A stretch of DNA of 64,000 nt, taken from assembly GCA_947683425.1 (NCBI GenBank), contig CANTUQ010000055.1, positions 2,964,001 through 3,028,000 on the forward strand. The letters run 5' to 3'. Made by a program: the position numbers and the translations under genes. Shown here piece by piece: positions 34,646 to 47,931 of this stretch. The DNA is from Excoecaria cochinchinensis. Its lineage: Eukaryota > Streptophyta > Magnoliopsida > Malpighiales > Euphorbiaceae. Positions within the stretch are counted from its first letter, which is position 1, and the number at the start of each line of letters is the position of its first letter. Under the pieces are notes generated by a model. It did no database searches, was not told the DNA's origin, and saw only the letters and a list, made by a program, of their open reading frames with translations.

Positions 34646-34914
34646 TGCCTGCAACTCAAAGATGCGGATAACGGGTATCGCATCAATACCCAGAGCTACA
34701 GTAACAATATTATTATCCGCAGATACCACACATTCACATTAACACCCAAAGGTAGCGAAAAGATCAATAATATCAATAAATTTGCTTTAGGGAATCCAAT
34801 AAGGATTCAAATCGCATTGATGATTCCAGAGGAATCAAACGCATTTGGCTGCAGCACTTAGACCCTATAGGCATGCCTGTCTATCCACTATTTGACTCAC
34901 ATGCTAAAATTATT
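34646..34914 (-). other. Multi-hairpin LTR block, LTR M
   Basis: The TGCCTGCAACTC...GCGGATA arm and the TATCCACTATTTGACTC arm bracket TAGGCATGCCT (34868-34878) and stems including AATCC/GGATT and GATTCC/GGAATC. Confidence 0.7.
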
Positions 34915-35605
34915 AAGTCCAATTATTTATTCAATTGATCTCACATTACAGCAGTCATGATACACATGAGCAAAATAGTATAATTTCTCGATTATGCATA
35001 CCTATAAGTTGTTGAACAATTACACCTACACTCATAAAACAACTTGATATAGGTCACAACTCAACAAGCAATTTCAAACTCATTAATCACATACGTTTAT
35101 CATGTTTAATCTTAGCATTTGATATGTATTATATGATATTAGACTTGACTATTTATTCCTTAAACATTCATATAATAATCATGAATGATTTAAAACTGTA
35201 ACGCCCATTCCCGACCACTAGATTAGCTCTGCTAATGTAGTCAGAACGGTCATTGCACACAGAAACTCACCCAAGCTATACTATCACAATTTCATGCCAA
35301 CAACACAAATAATAAAATTTTCATCATTAGCATACATTCCCATGCATCATATATCATAAGTTCCCATGCCATCCAACTTACTCACATACTTACTTATATA
35401 CATGCCTTCATTAAGTTTACAATGCTTAGATATATCAGCTTTACATATTTTCCATTGCTAAAAATAATAACTTACATAACTTGAACAAACACATAGTTAA
35501 ACCCGAAAATCTACACTAAAGATGTTGAATATTGCTAACACAGATGTGTCCTTGCAAAATCACCTCGCATCCGAACCTACTAGGATTAGAAAAAAAAAAA
35601 CCCGT

Positions 35606-35623
35606 GCTAGGCGATAACACTTA
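35606..35623 (-). other. Twin hairpin motif, LTR D (decayed)
   Basis: CTAGGCGATAACACTTAG on the plus strand keeps 5 of 7 pairs; the CCCGTG half-arm precedes it after an A-run. Confidence 0.7.
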
Positions 35624-35910
35624 GAGGGGAACACATATAGCATACAGGCTCAAACATAGCATTAATATTAAGCATGCATCATACTAAAATCTTACTTAGA
35701 CCTAGAAGTCTAAAACATTTATATATCATTATAATCATAGCATTGTTACTAATTCACATTTTAATTGAGCATGCATTTACTTGGTGTATACATAATACTT
35801 AATCACGTGACTGAATAACTTAGATATGGTTTGCATAGATTCATCAAATAGAAAGTATTTACACATCAACTTAACCATTAAGATTATCTTTATCCTTTAT
35901 ATTTAGGTTT

Positions 35911-36163
35911 GCTTGCAATTCAAAGACGCGGATAACGGGTATCACATTGGAACCCCTGAGGTACTATAATTTCATTGTATTCGTGGATACACATTTACAC
36001 ATTTGTACCCTAAGGTACAGTAAAGTCATTAAAATCAATATTCCACATTTTAGAATCCAGCAAGGATTTATTTCGCATTGTGATTCCAGAGGAATCGGAT
36101 GCATTGGGTTACAGCACTTGACCCTATAGGCATGCCTATCTATCCACTACTTGACTCGCAGGC
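35911..36163 (-). other. Multi-hairpin LTR block, LTR D
   Basis: The TGCTTGCAATTC...GCGGATA arm (35911) and the TATCCACTACTTGACTCGCAG arm (to 36163) bracket TAGGCATGCCTA (36127-36138), GATTCC/GGAATC, AATCC/GGATT and GTACC/GGTAC-type stems. Confidence 0.75.
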
Positions 36164-36485
36164 CAAAGTTGATTATTTTCATTATTGATTTCTTAATCGT
36201 TAATTCCAATAACACATACAATAACCAACATCAAAATCCTTCACTTTGCATATTTACAAAGCATTAGCAGACCCAAATTATTCTTTTACGCATCTTATAT
36301 CTCATGGATAACTTGCAATTAAATCATCAATCAACAAATATTTGCATTCTTTAATCATCTTATTTATATGTATATTTGCTTCATATAACCTTGATACCAT
36401 GCTCATATAAAATAGCCACAAGCTTGGTTAAAAGCCACACGATTTACAAACCAAAATAAATAAGTGTTACTTGCCAAAACAGGGT

Positions 36486-36818
36486 ACCTCACGGTCAAAA
36501 CCAATTTGGTTGTCACCGTGACATACTGAGGTCTTCAAAACTGAAAGTAGGCAAAGGTACCTCACGGTCATAACCAATTTGGTTGCCACCGTGATATACC
36601 AAGCACTCCTAAAACAGAATGCAAAATTGGGGTATTTCACGGTCACAACCAATTTGGTTGCCACCGTGAGATACATCACACTTGCGGGCAGAATGCAAAC
36701 TTTGGCACCTCACGGTCACAACCAATTTTGTTGCCACCCTTACATGCCTTACTCAATCAGGCAGAATGGAGTTCCTGCATACCTCATGGTCATAACCAAT
36801 TTGGTTACCATTGTGACC
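36486..36818 (-). repeat. Five-unit palindrome array, LTR D
   Basis: Units of the TCACGGTCAxAACCA..TTGGTTGxCACCGTGA type at about 36487, 36561, 36637, 36709 and 36783, a period near 74 bp. Spacers carry GCAGAATG text. The last two units have lost CG dinucleotides (CATGG, ATTGTGAC). Confidence 0.9.
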
Positions 36819-37866
36819 TATGCAAAAATACCAAAACACAGCTGTGTTATACCGAAGCACAGTTGTGCTCCCTGTTTCAATTCTCATATCACTTTTAAGA
36901 CCTCAAAGTTCATTTCCTTTTTGTCATTCAAACCAACTCACTTTACAACAATAAAAATTAATACATACCTGATTTCCATTAAGGCAATCTTATTCAATTG
37001 AACTCAAATCACAACCACTTTCACACCATTCACAAGACACACTTAAATAGCTCAATACTATCATTCCACTCAAATCTTCATAAACACAACATTAGTTTCA
37101 TAACCTATTAAACCTAATCAACTTATTAATTTACATCTTTAGGTATTCCTACTACTAATTTAGTTCATGCTTAGCCAAATTATACAAGCAAATACAAAAC
37201 ATGCTACTACACTTACCCAAACCTCGTCGCCTATGCTCCTAATATTCACTGAGCACTTGCTTCTCCAATTTTTGCCTTTCCCTTGTCCTTCTTGTTCTCC
37301 TCTACTTCAAATATCATTCCAATTTCTAGAATTGGACATAATTCATCAATCCTCAATCCAAATCAAACCAAAACCAGAAAGAGTAGAAGAAGAATTATAA
37401 TTAACCACTTACCTTCCAATCTTATCAACTTAATTCTTGATCCCCTTAGCAATATTAATACAGTTAATTAAGTAAATTCTAAAGGGTTACACATACGGAA
37501 ATGAAAGAAGAAGAAGATGCAGAAATGGCTGAAAGCTCAAACTCTAATGCCTCCTTTCTCTCTCTTCGAATCAATATATATGCATGTAGTTAGAAGAGGT
37601 GGCAGCACAAGTTTGTGACTCCCGTACTCCACCGCCACAATCTGCCTCTGAATTAATTTAGTTAACCTCCATTATAAGTTAATTAATCCTCCATTATATA
37701 TTAGTTACTCCTCAAATAGCTTAATGATGCAAACTTACAACTTGGCCACTTAACTTCCCTTTAGTTTCTCAATTAGGTCCTTCTTTTATTACAATCAAGT
37801 CCACATTACACTCTTAGTTAATCCAATTATACCAATTACAACTAGGGTACATTTTCGGGCATTCTA

Positions 37867-40800
37867 ACTCTCCCCTCCTAAAAAGAATTTCGTCTGTGAA
37901 ATTTATACCTGAGTCAAATAAATGAGGATGATGTTCCCGCGTAGCAGCTTCAGGCTCCCATGTTGCCTCTTCTACACTATGGTGCTGCTAGAGCACTTTC
38001 ACAAGTGAAATTTGTTTATTCCGGAGCTGCCTTACTTCCCTTGCCAGAATTGCCTTCGGTTTCTTATTATAAGAAAATTCTGGCTGAACTTCCACTTCTT
38101 GCATAGGTAACACATGAGATTCATCCGATCGGTACCTTCTCAACATGGATACATGGAAGACATCATGAAGCTTAGCTAAAGCCGGAGGCAATGCCAATCG
38201 ATAAGCCACCGAACCAACTCTATCTAACACTTCATATGGTCTAATGAACCTTGGACTCAATTTCCCTTTCTTGCCAAACCTCAATACCTTCCTCCAAGGA
38301 GACACTTTTAAAAACACTTCGTCACCTATTTCAAATTCAATGTCCCTTCTTTTCAAATCCGCATTGGACTTCTATCTGTCACTGGTTGCTTTCAGTCGCT
38401 GCTGAATAAGCTTTGCTTTCTCTTCAGTATCTCGTACCAATTCTGGTCCAACAATTCTATATTCACTCAATTCTATCCAGCAAACTGGTGTACGACACTT
38501 CCTTCCATATAAGACTTCATATGGCGCCATGCCAACACTTGTCTGATAACTGTTGTTATAAGCAAATTCCATAAGTGGAAGATACTTATCCCAACTCTTC
38601 GAGAAGTCAAGAACACATGCTCGCATTAAATCTTCCAATACTTGAATAACCCTTTCCGATTGTCCATCGGTCTACAGATGAAACACAGTACTGAAATTCA
38701 ACTTCATACCTAATGCAGTCTGTAAACTCCTCAAAAACTTATAGGTGAATCTTGGATCTCTATCAGAAATAATAGATAAAGGTACCCCATGCAGTCAAAA
38801 AATCTCCTTCACATATAATTCAGCTAACCGACCCATGGAATAATCCATTCGAATTGGTATAAAATGAGCTGACTTCGAAAATTTGTCCATTATTACCCAT
38901 ACTACATCATGCAGCCTTGAAGTCAAAGGCAGTCCAGAAACAAAATCCATGGTAATATTGTCCCATTTCCATTATGGAATGGAAAGAGCATTCAATAACC
39001 CATGTGGAACCTGGTTTTCTGCCTTCACTTGCTGACATGTTAAACACTTAGACACATAGTCTACTATATCCTTTTTCATACCTAGCAACCAATACAGTTG
39101 CTTCAAATCCTGATACATTTTGTTTCCACCTGGATGCATAGTAAAAACAGTATTATGGGCCTCATACATCAATCTCTTCCTTAACTCTTTGTCACTTGCC
39201 ACACATACACGATTCTTATAAAGTAACGCTCCATTTTCATCCACTGAATAATCAGTCTTGTCACCATTTCTAACCATCTACAGAGTTCGTTGTAATCTGG
39301 GATCATTCCTTTGTGCAGCTAACAATTCATCCTTTAATACCGGTCTTGCTTTTAGTTGAGCTAGCAATGCTCCATCTGGAGTAAATCTCCATCTCACTGA
39401 CCTTAACTGTAATGCTGAAATAGATTTTATACTTAATGCATCAGCCACTACATTAGCTTTACCTGGACGATAATCCACAATGCAGTCATAATCTTTACAC
39501 AACTCAAGCCATCTACACTGTCTCAAGTTCAATTCTTTTTGGGTTAACAAATACTTCAAGCTTTCATGGTCAGTGTAAATTTTACACTTCTCACCATACA
39601 AGTAATGTCGCCAAATCTTTAAAGTGAACACTACTGCCACCAGTTCCAGATCATGAGTCGGGTAATTCTGCTCATGGGGTTTTAATTGCCTGGAGGCATA
39701 TGCTACAACCTTCCCATATTGCATTAACACACAGCCCAAACCTATACCAGAGGCATCACTGTACAAAACATATTCTTTACCAGAGATAGGCTGTGTGAGG
39801 ATCGGTGCTTCCACTAACATCCTCTTCAGCTGATCAAAACTCGCCTGACACTTTTCTGACCACTCAAATTTAACTCCTTTTCGAAGCAACCTTGTCAATG
39901 GCGAAGCTATTACTGAAAACCCTTTCACAAATCTTCTATAATACCCAGCCAACCCTAGAAAACTGCAAATTTCGAGCACATTCCTAGGTGGCTTCTAATT
40001 CACAATGGCATCAATTTAGTTGGATCCACCTTAATACCTTCAAAAGATATCACATGCCCCAGAAAAGATACCTCTCGCAACCAAAACTCACACTTATTCA
40101 ACTTGGCGTATAACTGATGTTCCCATAATGTCTGAAGCACAATTTTCAAATGTTGCTCATGTTCTTTCTCATTCCTCAAATAAACCAAAATGTCATCGAT
40201 AAATACCATAATAAACTGATCAAGATATAGTCAAAACACCCTATTCATCAAATCCATAAATGCAGCAGGCGCATTAGTCAACCCGAATGTCATTACTAAG
40301 AATTCATAATGTCCATATCGAGTCCTGAATGCAGTCTTGGGTATGTCCTATGTCCTCTTTCTTTACTTGCAATTGGTAATACCCAAACCGTAGGTCGATC
40401 TTAGAAAACACACATGCCCCTCTTAATTGATCAAATAAATCCTCGATCCTAGGTAGAGGATACCGATTCTTCACTGTTATTTTGTTCAGCTGCCTATAAT
40501 TAATACACATTCTCATAGTCCTATCTTTCTTCTTAACAAATAGGACTGGTGCTCCCCAAGGCGAAATACTAGGTCTTATGAAACCCTGTCCAATAATTCC
40601 TGCAACTGAGCTTTTAACTCCTTCAATTCAGCATGAGCCATTCGATAAGGCGCTTTAGACACTGGCACTGTTCCGGGTACAACATCAATAGACAGTTCAA
40701 CCTCCCTAATTGGTGGCACACCACTCAGCTCTTCCGAAAATACATCAGGAAACTCCCATACCAAGGGTATATCCTGAATCTATACTTGCTCTCTTTTAGA

Positions 40801-41081
40801 ATCTAACACAAGAGCCAAGTAAGCCTCGCATCCCTTCCTCAAATATCGATATGCTTGCATTGCTGATACCACATTCACAAGACGATACGCACTAACTCCC
40901 CTCACTAACACTTTTCTTCCCTTACAATCACGGAGTACCACACTCTTCCTTTTACAGTCCACTATCGCATTATACTTACTTAGCCAATCCATACCTAATA
41001 TCAAATCAAACTCATCAAAAGGTAACTCAATCAAATGAACTAGAAACACACTATCCCGAATACCAATGAACAACCCCTATA
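37867..41081 (-). pseudogene. pol region of element D, broken
   Basis: Minus strand, from protease end to chromodomain. Segments are visible at 41073-40780 ([11 protein letters not shown], protease end), 40764-40576 and 40516-40304 (RT), 40209-40000 (RT with FIDDILVY retained), 39979-39278 (RNase H, DASGIGLG), 39277-38972 (integrase zinc region), 38638-38372 and 38356-37988 (integrase end and chromodomain-like NKQISLVKVL). Multiple stops and frameshifts separate them. The reading continues across solo LTR N into protease and gag at 45227-46054. Confidence 0.88.
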
Positions 41082-42349
41082 CACTTTGTCACACCCCAAA
41101 TCGGGCCTAGTCAGAATTTTGCGCGATAAATCGGGGTATTAAGGGTATTTCCGTAATTTGTGTAAGAGGAAAATTTGGATTTTAAGGATTTTGTGCAAGG
41201 AAATTAATTAAGTATACTAAGAGGAGAATATTAAGGTGTGTAGGTAGTGTATGGATGTAGGGTATGTTATTTGGGATTAATCTAGTGTGTGCTTGTAATG
41301 TATGGGAGTAGGATGTAAGTGGGTTTTAAGGAATGATATGGTGTGAGTGGTGTTTGGTGCCTTGAAGATATTTATTCAAGACATGGTTGTGTGTTGTTTG
41401 TGCATGGTGCTTAGAGTGGTAAAGTCAAAAGTGGGAATTGTGGCCCAATAGGAGCTTGCCATGTGGCATTGGTTGGTGGGCATTGATGAGTAAGTAAGAA
41501 AAGAAGGGAGAGAGAGAGAGAGAGAAAACACAGGAATTTTACATTTCCCGTTGCCCTCCCTCTCTCATTTTCCTCTTCTTCTCTTTTGGCTTGGATTGTG
41601 CTTTGCTTAAGGTGTTTTTGTTTGGGTTTGGAGCTAAATTGAAGAGGTAAGTTAGGGTTCTTGTATTTGGATTTTTGTTTCTTCTTCTTCTTTGGTTTTA
41701 TTTTGTGTTTTGGCTGGACTTTGTACAAGAATTGGAGGAAGGAAGAAAGAGAAAAGGGCAAAGAGAAGGTGAATATGGGGTTTTTGAAGCTTCAAAGAAA
41801 TCAGGTTTGGGAGCTATGTGTTATATGGTCTTAATGTATAAATGATGCATGATTATGTATTGGATAATTTTGCATGAATTTTTGGATGTGTTAGACTGTT
41901 CATATAGCTTTTGGTGTGTAAAGTATGATTTTGGGAAATTCTGTTTAGTTTTTGACAGACTTTTGTGTATTTGTTTTGTCATAAGTAGAGTTATAAACCT
42001 CCAAATTGCGTAATTCCAGCGCCATTTGAAAGCTAAGACATAGATCTAAAATTTTCTCTGAAGGTCCGGAAGCCAGGTCTAGCTCTAAGACCCTTGAATA
42101 AGTTAAAATCTGAAGTGTCTCTGGTTGGGTCGGGTTACTGGAACAGTGTTGATGTTTTAGCTCATATCTTGAGTTAAAAATGTCCTTTTGATCTGAAATT
42201 TGTTGAATTGGAACTCTAACATCCTAGGGAAGATTTTTTAAGGAGTAACTTTTGCCTAAAAATGTCGTTTAGATGTCCGTTTAGGCTGAACAAAAATGAG
42301 TTATGAAGCAGTCCTGAATCGAAGCTTCTGTTTTGCAAGTTTTTGGTAG

Positions 42350-42456
42350 GTCACGGTGGTAACCAAATTCATTACCACCGTGATGTATGTAAATCCTGGA
42401 TAGAATGCTTAGTTTGGGACCTCATGGTGGTAATCAAATTCATTACCACCGTGACC
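42350..42456 (+). repeat. Palindrome array 1, LTR N
   Basis: Two TCACGGTGGTAACC...ATTACCACCGTGA units; the second starts TCATGG, a CG to TG change. Confidence 0.88.
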
Positions 42457-43233
42457 CCTTCTGTCTTGACCATTTTATGTGTTTTTCTTCCCGAATTGCA
42501 CCCGTTTTGCACCGGAACTTCCTAGGATCCATCCAATGCATGTTTAGGACTATTAAATGAGTATAAGAATAGTTTTCACTGGGAAAATAAACATGAATAG
42601 GATTAATATTAATACAAACTAATGAAATAATTAGGAGTAATTGTATGATTAGAATCTAGTCCAGTTAAGTGACATTTAAGGGTTGTAATACCTTAATCTA
42701 TATAAGCATGTGTAACATGATTAAGTTATACACATTTAAAGGATATCGAATGAAGTGGGGTTGCTTGATGTGATTTATTAATGTTAGTTGTTGTGGATGG
42801 TATCGTATATCGCCATCTGAAATCGAGTAAGTTATGAATGCCAATTTCATGGTTGTTCATCATGAACATGTAATATTGGATGTGAAATGTATTATGCATA
42901 TCTGTACTTATGATCCTCCTCTAAGAATATTATGCTATGCGTAAGTGTAAATTGTATCATTGCATGATTAAGGCTTTGCATTGTTAAGTATTGGCATAAT
43001 AATGTTCCCCTACTTGACCCTGGTGCTATAGAATAAAGAATTGGGTATAGTGTGTTGGCATGAATTATATTATACGCTTTGCAATATGAATTGTATGATG
43101 CATGACTGATTTAATGATATTTTGAATGGTTTAATTTTATCATTGAGGTGAGACTATGCTTTTGATGTGCAAATTGTGGGATTTTGGGCTCGAAAATCAG
43201 GAAGTTTGCCTCAGGAATCGCATCTGTGCGTGG

Positions 43234-43489
43234 GTCACGGTGGCAACCAACTTAGTTACCACAGTGAGCCACGAACCAAATGCATTCTGCCCAGAGTTTA
43301 AACATGTCACGGTGGCAACAAATCTGGTCACCACCGTGAGGTGTCCAGACTTTAGTTTCTGTTTTGGGGTCTAGGTATGTCACGGTGGCAACCTCCTTTT
43401 TGTCACCATCGTGAGGTACCCTAGACTAGCTTCCTGCCGAAAATCTTTGGTATGTCACGGTGGCAACCAATTTGATTACCACCGTGACC
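43234..43489 (+). repeat. Palindrome array 2, LTR N, four units
   Basis: TCACGGTGGCAACC-type units at about 43234, 43306, 43380 and 43457. LTR C has two units here, so copy number varies within the family. Confidence 0.88.
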
Positions 43490-43666
43490 TATCCTATTTT
43501 TGCAACAAATCCTGTTTTCTTCACACGTTTTCGGAATGTTATACTATTTATTTTAGCTTACAATATCACTCATTATGAGCCGTAATTGTGCATGTTCTGA
43601 TCTATTTAAAGTATATGAATTCTTTACGTGTTACAATTAAAATGTGGACGTTAATTGTACGATTAT

Positions 43667-43942
43667 AGCCTGCAAGAGTCAGTCTAGTGGATAGTTAAGC
43701 ATGCCTAATAGAGTCTTTGCTGCAGCTTCTATTTTCGTTTGGACCCTGATCAGGTCCCCGTTTGGTTCCTCGCGAACCTTCTGTAATGTGGTTAGATCTT
43801 GTTTAAGATCCCTCATAAAAATGTTTGTGAATGAAAAGTAAAATAGTTTGCGATTTGTACCCGTAAGGTACTTTCTGTAATCGGCTTGTACCCGTAAAGT
43901 ACTTTCTGTATACTCGTTATCCACTATTTTGAGTCAGCAGGT
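43667..43942 (+). other. Multi-hairpin LTR block, LTR N
   Basis: Outer stem GCCTGC...GTGGATA with TATCCAC...GCAGGT (its first pair is G-U). It contains TTAAGCATGCCTAA (43694-43707), GGACCCTGATCAGGTCC, GGTTCCTCGCGAACC, AGATCTT/AAGATCC(T) and two GTACCCGTAA.GTAC stems. Confidence 0.82.
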
Positions 43943-44787
43943 ATTCTGTTTGTTTTGCCTAATATGAACAAGAGAATGTGATATTCGATTAAGCATGATT
44001 CTGGACAAGTGAATCGGTTATGTATCCGAATGTGATTATGAATCTCTGAACGGGTTAAGTGTGACCTAAACATGTGAATTGGACACATTTATCTGCATAT
44101 ATGGGTATTTGCATAACATAGTGTGAATGTATGGTATGCCAACGGTTGTGAATATAGGTACGGGAATTAAGATGTGCGTGACTGTGACCATGATCTTTTG
44201 AATACCATGAATATGATTAATTATGTCCATAAGAATATGAATTAACATGTATACGAATGCACACTTGCGTTGTTGAATGCTATGGTTAATAGGCATGTGC
44301 ACAAACGTGATTTTGTACTATGGACTATTATGGTGAAGTATGTGAATCAAGATACGTATGAATGTGCTCTTATTCCTGGAATGTCATAAATATTGTGTTA
44401 TGTTACGTGCCTCCTCTCTCTAGTTTTCCTATTGTAGTGATTTCGGCATGTGTTCATGTGTTTACGTTTCAAGGCATGATATTGTATGGTTTACAGTTGC
44501 ACAATGGAAGTGTGGTGGTTTGATGCTATGCCCTGGGTTTCATTTAGTGTAAGCGCCTTGTGGTATGATAAAAGTATGTTTCGATACCTAGTGTCTTAGC
44601 ATGATAATTAGGTTCGTCACTGCCTGATAATTGTATTGCATGTGAATATGAACTTCCGAATGCATGGCTTTCCTATGCAGGCTTGTTTATCCATCTCTTG
44701 TGATTAATTGCATATGCCTTTTTTGTATGTAACTTGTTCTGGCGACCATTGTGAATGGCCGTCCATCTTGCTTGTGTGTTCTCCCCA

Positions 44788-44825
44788 CTAAGCGTTTATC
44801 GCTTAGCACGGGCTCTTTTCCCGTG
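44788..44825 (+). other. Twin hairpin motif, LTR N
   Basis: CTAAGCGTTTATCGCTTAG (loop lengthened to TTTAT) and CACGGGCTCTTTTCCCGTG, then CAGGT. Confidence 0.85.
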
Positions 44826-45226
44826 CAGGTAGCAGGTTTGGTTCGGTTCGAGTCGCGCGTCTGCAGGGTCAGCCACATAGGAGTTAGAAGTGTTATGCTA
44901 TTCTGTTCAGCTTCTGTATTTTGATTTCTGTAATTTTGTAGCCTTTTGATTATGTAAGGATCTTATTGTAATTAAGTTTCAGTTATTTCTCTACTTTATG
45001 CTTCCGCTGAATGATCATATGTTTGCATGTGTATATGTTTCGGCTTAGTGCCTGCGTGTGTGTGAGTTAATGTATGTCCAGTTTTGCTTCTCAAGAATAG
45101 TTTTTAATTTCCCGTGTTTTTGCATGAACGTATGCTTTCGCTTAGCGTATGTGTGCATGTATGTGAGTGAGCGTCGGTAGCGCACCCGCGTCCTTCTAAT
45201 GGGGACGTAGGGGGTGTTACACACTT

Positions 45227-46054
45227 TGTTCATATTCACATTATTTCCCAAAGGACTTGATACACATATGTCATATTTCAAACATTCAACATCAGGCATT
45301 CTATCACATATCTTTTTAGAACACACATACAAATGAGTTGATCTAGGGTCAATTAATGCAAACATTTCTACATCATAGAGTAGAAAAGTACCTGCTATAA
45401 CATCAGGTGCATCCTGCTCCTCTCGAGCCTTCATCGCATACGCCCCAGGCAGTGCCATAGTGGGTCTGTTCACTGTTTCTGAATCAGCTGCACCTCTAGA
45501 CTGGCCACCTCTGCCTCATCCTCTACCTTTTCCTCTATTAACTGGAGGTAAATTAGAACCACCTTTGTTCTGCTCCTACTGATTTCTAGTTACATCATAC
45601 GCGTTTGGACAGTTGGCTAAGAAATACTCAGTACTTCCACTCCTAAAACATGCGCCAGTTACCTTCCAACATTCTCCTCTATGTCATTTACCACAGTGGG
45701 GACACTTATGCACTTCATTCTTGGTACCAGATGTACCTCTACCAGATCCAGATACAGAAGGTGCTCCTCACTTCTTACCTCTTATTGCTGAACTAAACAC
45801 AGATTCTGCCAGTGGTGCCATCTAAAAATCTCTTAGTCTCTGGGTAGCATTAGACCCACCTCGACTGGAATTCCTCTTCTGCATCCTTTCCCTTTGTAAC
45901 CGACCTCTCAGCTCACATAGCGGCTTGAACTATCCGATAGTAGCTTACATTCTGCTCAGTAATCAGCGAGATCAGTAACGCCTTAATCTCCTCAATCAAC
46001 CCACCCTTCTTCAAACTGCTGACACCTAAACTCCTCAGTTAATACACCCTTTGG
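45227..46054 (-). pseudogene. gag and protease start of element D, broken and 5'-truncated
   Basis: On the minus strand this carries the gag C-terminus with zinc-knuckle-like segments (HKCPHCGK, HRGEC and GACFRSGSTEYFLANC, stops between them). It then runs through MALPGAYAMKAREEQDAPD directly into protease (ALIDPRSTHLYV, the DxGS glycine changed), with no stop at the gag/pol border, so gag and pol formed one frame. It stops at 46054 where LTR E begins; the gag N-terminus, PBS and 5' LTR are missing. A 142-residue frame ending at 45045 runs past the N insertion point and is a junction artefact. Confidence 0.85.
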
Positions 46055-47320
46055 TGTAACACCCTCGATACCCCCGTTGGAAGGATACCGGAGCACTACT
46101 GCGACTAATCAAAAGAATACATATATAAAAAGAATATCGAAGGAGTACAAAAAATAAAATAAGACTCTACTCCTAATGGCCAACCCTGCAGATGCGCAAC
46201 TCGAGCGAGAACCAACAATCCTGCCACCTACACGGGAAGAGAACCCGTGCTAAGTGATAATGTTTAGTGGGGAGGAACAAAGATAACAGAACACTATACA
46301 ATAATATCATGCAAAAATATATGTAAATTATGGTCGCTATTAGAATTTTAAAGGTACCTTAAGCATGGTTTAAATGGAGCAATAAACACTAAAATTGGAG
46401 TTTTCAAACTCAAGTTATGATCAAAACAATATACAGAGGTCTGGTAAAACATAAATAGAATTCTCCCTAAACTAGGGTATATACACAAATTATAAGCTCA
46501 ATAATCATTCAATCAGCAATTTTAACACAAGTCAATTGAATATCTCAATTATATCATCTATTAATATTCATAAACACAAAGCTATTTTGCTCATGAAATT
46601 TCATATACCATAAATACACAAATAATATTAACATTTAACTCAAAAATAGGATCCAAAATGTGATTGACAAAACACTCCAAATAAACTCCCAAACCTGGAA
46701 TGGAGCTCAAAACTTCCACTGACTTCAATCTATAACTTTTCCTTTTCCTTTATCCTTCCTCTTCTCTTCAAATGCTTGCAAAGATCCAACAAAACGAATA
46801 TCTAGATAACCCAAAAACCAAAACCTTATAAAATCCAAACCAAACCGTGAGAGGAAAAGAAGAAGAAAACCCAAAGAAAACTTTCAGCTACTTACCTCTT
46901 GGAACCCTTCAAAACTTAAAACCCTAGCTCAAGGAATGGAGGATTACACAAGCAAGCTTGAGAACAGAAATAGAGAAGGGAAAGAGCAAGGAAACGTGAG
47001 AGAGAGTAGGGAAGAGGAGCAAAATCTGATAGCTTCTAAGATAAGCTAAAATTTCTGCCTTCTTCTCTCCCCATCATGCGCGCACTCACTTATCCACATG
47101 GCACTCATGCATTTGACCCTCAATTCCACTAACTACACTTTTACTATCTGCTCCTTGCACAACTCTTTAAGTCCTTACAAATTACCAAATGGTCACTAAT
47201 AAAAATTCTTCTCTTAAAACTTTAATTAACTTTTCAATAAAGCCCTTAATTCTCTTGCATAAATTAACAAAATACCCTTAATGTCCAATTAATCTTGCTA
47301 TTTCCAACTAGGCCATATTT
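46055..47320 (-). mobile_element. LTR E, internally deleted
   Basis: Minus orientation, left terminus TGTAACACCCTCG. It aligns with LTR F at both ends, but about 1.3 kb is missing near 46325, which removes the hairpin block. A decayed twin hairpin remains (46231-46267). Its right end runs directly into LTR F without any interior. Confidence 0.75.
46231..46267 (-). other. Twin hairpin motif, LTR E (one stem decayed)
   Basis: CACGGGAAGAGAACCCGTG (46231-46249) is intact; CTAAGTGATAATGTTTAG (46250-46267) has lost three pairs. Confidence 0.75.
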
Positions 47321-47627
47321 TCGTTACCCCCGTTGGAAGGATACCGGAGCGCCACACGCACAAATACATTTACATACTCAAGCATGCTAGAAACAATTAC
47401 ATATAACTATAAAGATATCAAATCCTTATATAAATAATCATATAGTTATACAAAAAGGGATTAGTAAACATTAAACATATACATATACAAAATCATCCTT
47501 TACAAAATTACATTTTCCAAAATCAGTTCCCATGTACAAAATTACAGTGGAAGATAAAATAACTCCAACTAAAGACTTCTAGTGGCCGACCTGCAGATGT
47601 CTGACTCCAAAAAGAACCTGCCACCTA

Positions 47628-47664
47628 CACGGGAAAAGAGCCCGTGCTAAGCGATAATGCTTAG
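47628..47664 (-). other. Twin hairpin motif, LTR F
   Basis: CACGGGAAAAGAGCCCGTG (47628-47646) then CTAAGCGATAATGCTTAG (47647-47664, one mismatch). Confidence 0.82.
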
Positions 47665-47931
47665 TGGGGAGGAACAACACATGCATGTACATATGATTGC
47701 AATAAACATATACATAAGCTTAATAATAACAAAAGCATAAAAACATATACTACTCATGCATATAACACTTGTTCATCATACTCAAGTATATCAGAAAAAT
47801 AACCATTCATATTCGAATACAAGTATTACATTTCATCATGTCATAACGCATATACATATACATGTAACATATATTCATTTCATATAAATAACGGCTGCAT
47901 AAATTAAACTCATATAATAACTTCAAGTAAT

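Larger units (their letters stand above)
33972..35196 (-). mobile_element. Truncated minus-strand LTR M (B/D family)
   Basis: Its left terminus TGTAATGCTCGTTCTCGACC is the complement of a B/D-type LTR 3' end. It holds the twin hairpin (34370-34387) and hairpin block (34646-34914) in minus orientation. It stops at 35196, where the D LTR starts, so D appears inserted in M. The rest of M is not seen. Confidence 0.75.
35197..37866 (-). mobile_element. 3' LTR of element D
   Basis: Minus orientation; the right end (TTAGAATGCCCG on the minus strand) follows a GGAGGGGAGAG polypurine tract, and the left end is TGTAACGCCC. It carries a five-unit palindrome array, the hairpin block and a decayed twin hairpin, plus donor-like GAAGGTAAGTGG (about 37410) and acceptor-like GACGAGGTTTGGG (about 37210). 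LTR termini and text group it with LTR B. Confidence 0.85.
41087..45221 (+). mobile_element. Solo LTR N, inserted in the D protease region
   Basis: 4135 bp, TGTCACACCCCAAATCGGG...GGGGGTGTTACA, with TSD CACTT at 41082-41086 and 45222-45226. Same family as the LTRs of element C but distinctly diverged. It carries candidate intron sites (GAAGAGGTAAGTT near 41645 and AAATCAGGTTTGGG near 41803), array 1, a four-unit array 2, the hairpin block and the twin hairpin. No interior remains. Confidence 0.92.

Noticed and set aside
45045..45473. 142-residue minus frame with protease-like start
   Set aside because: Its first part is real D gag/protease, but the end runs past the D-N insertion junction into LTR N and is chimeric.
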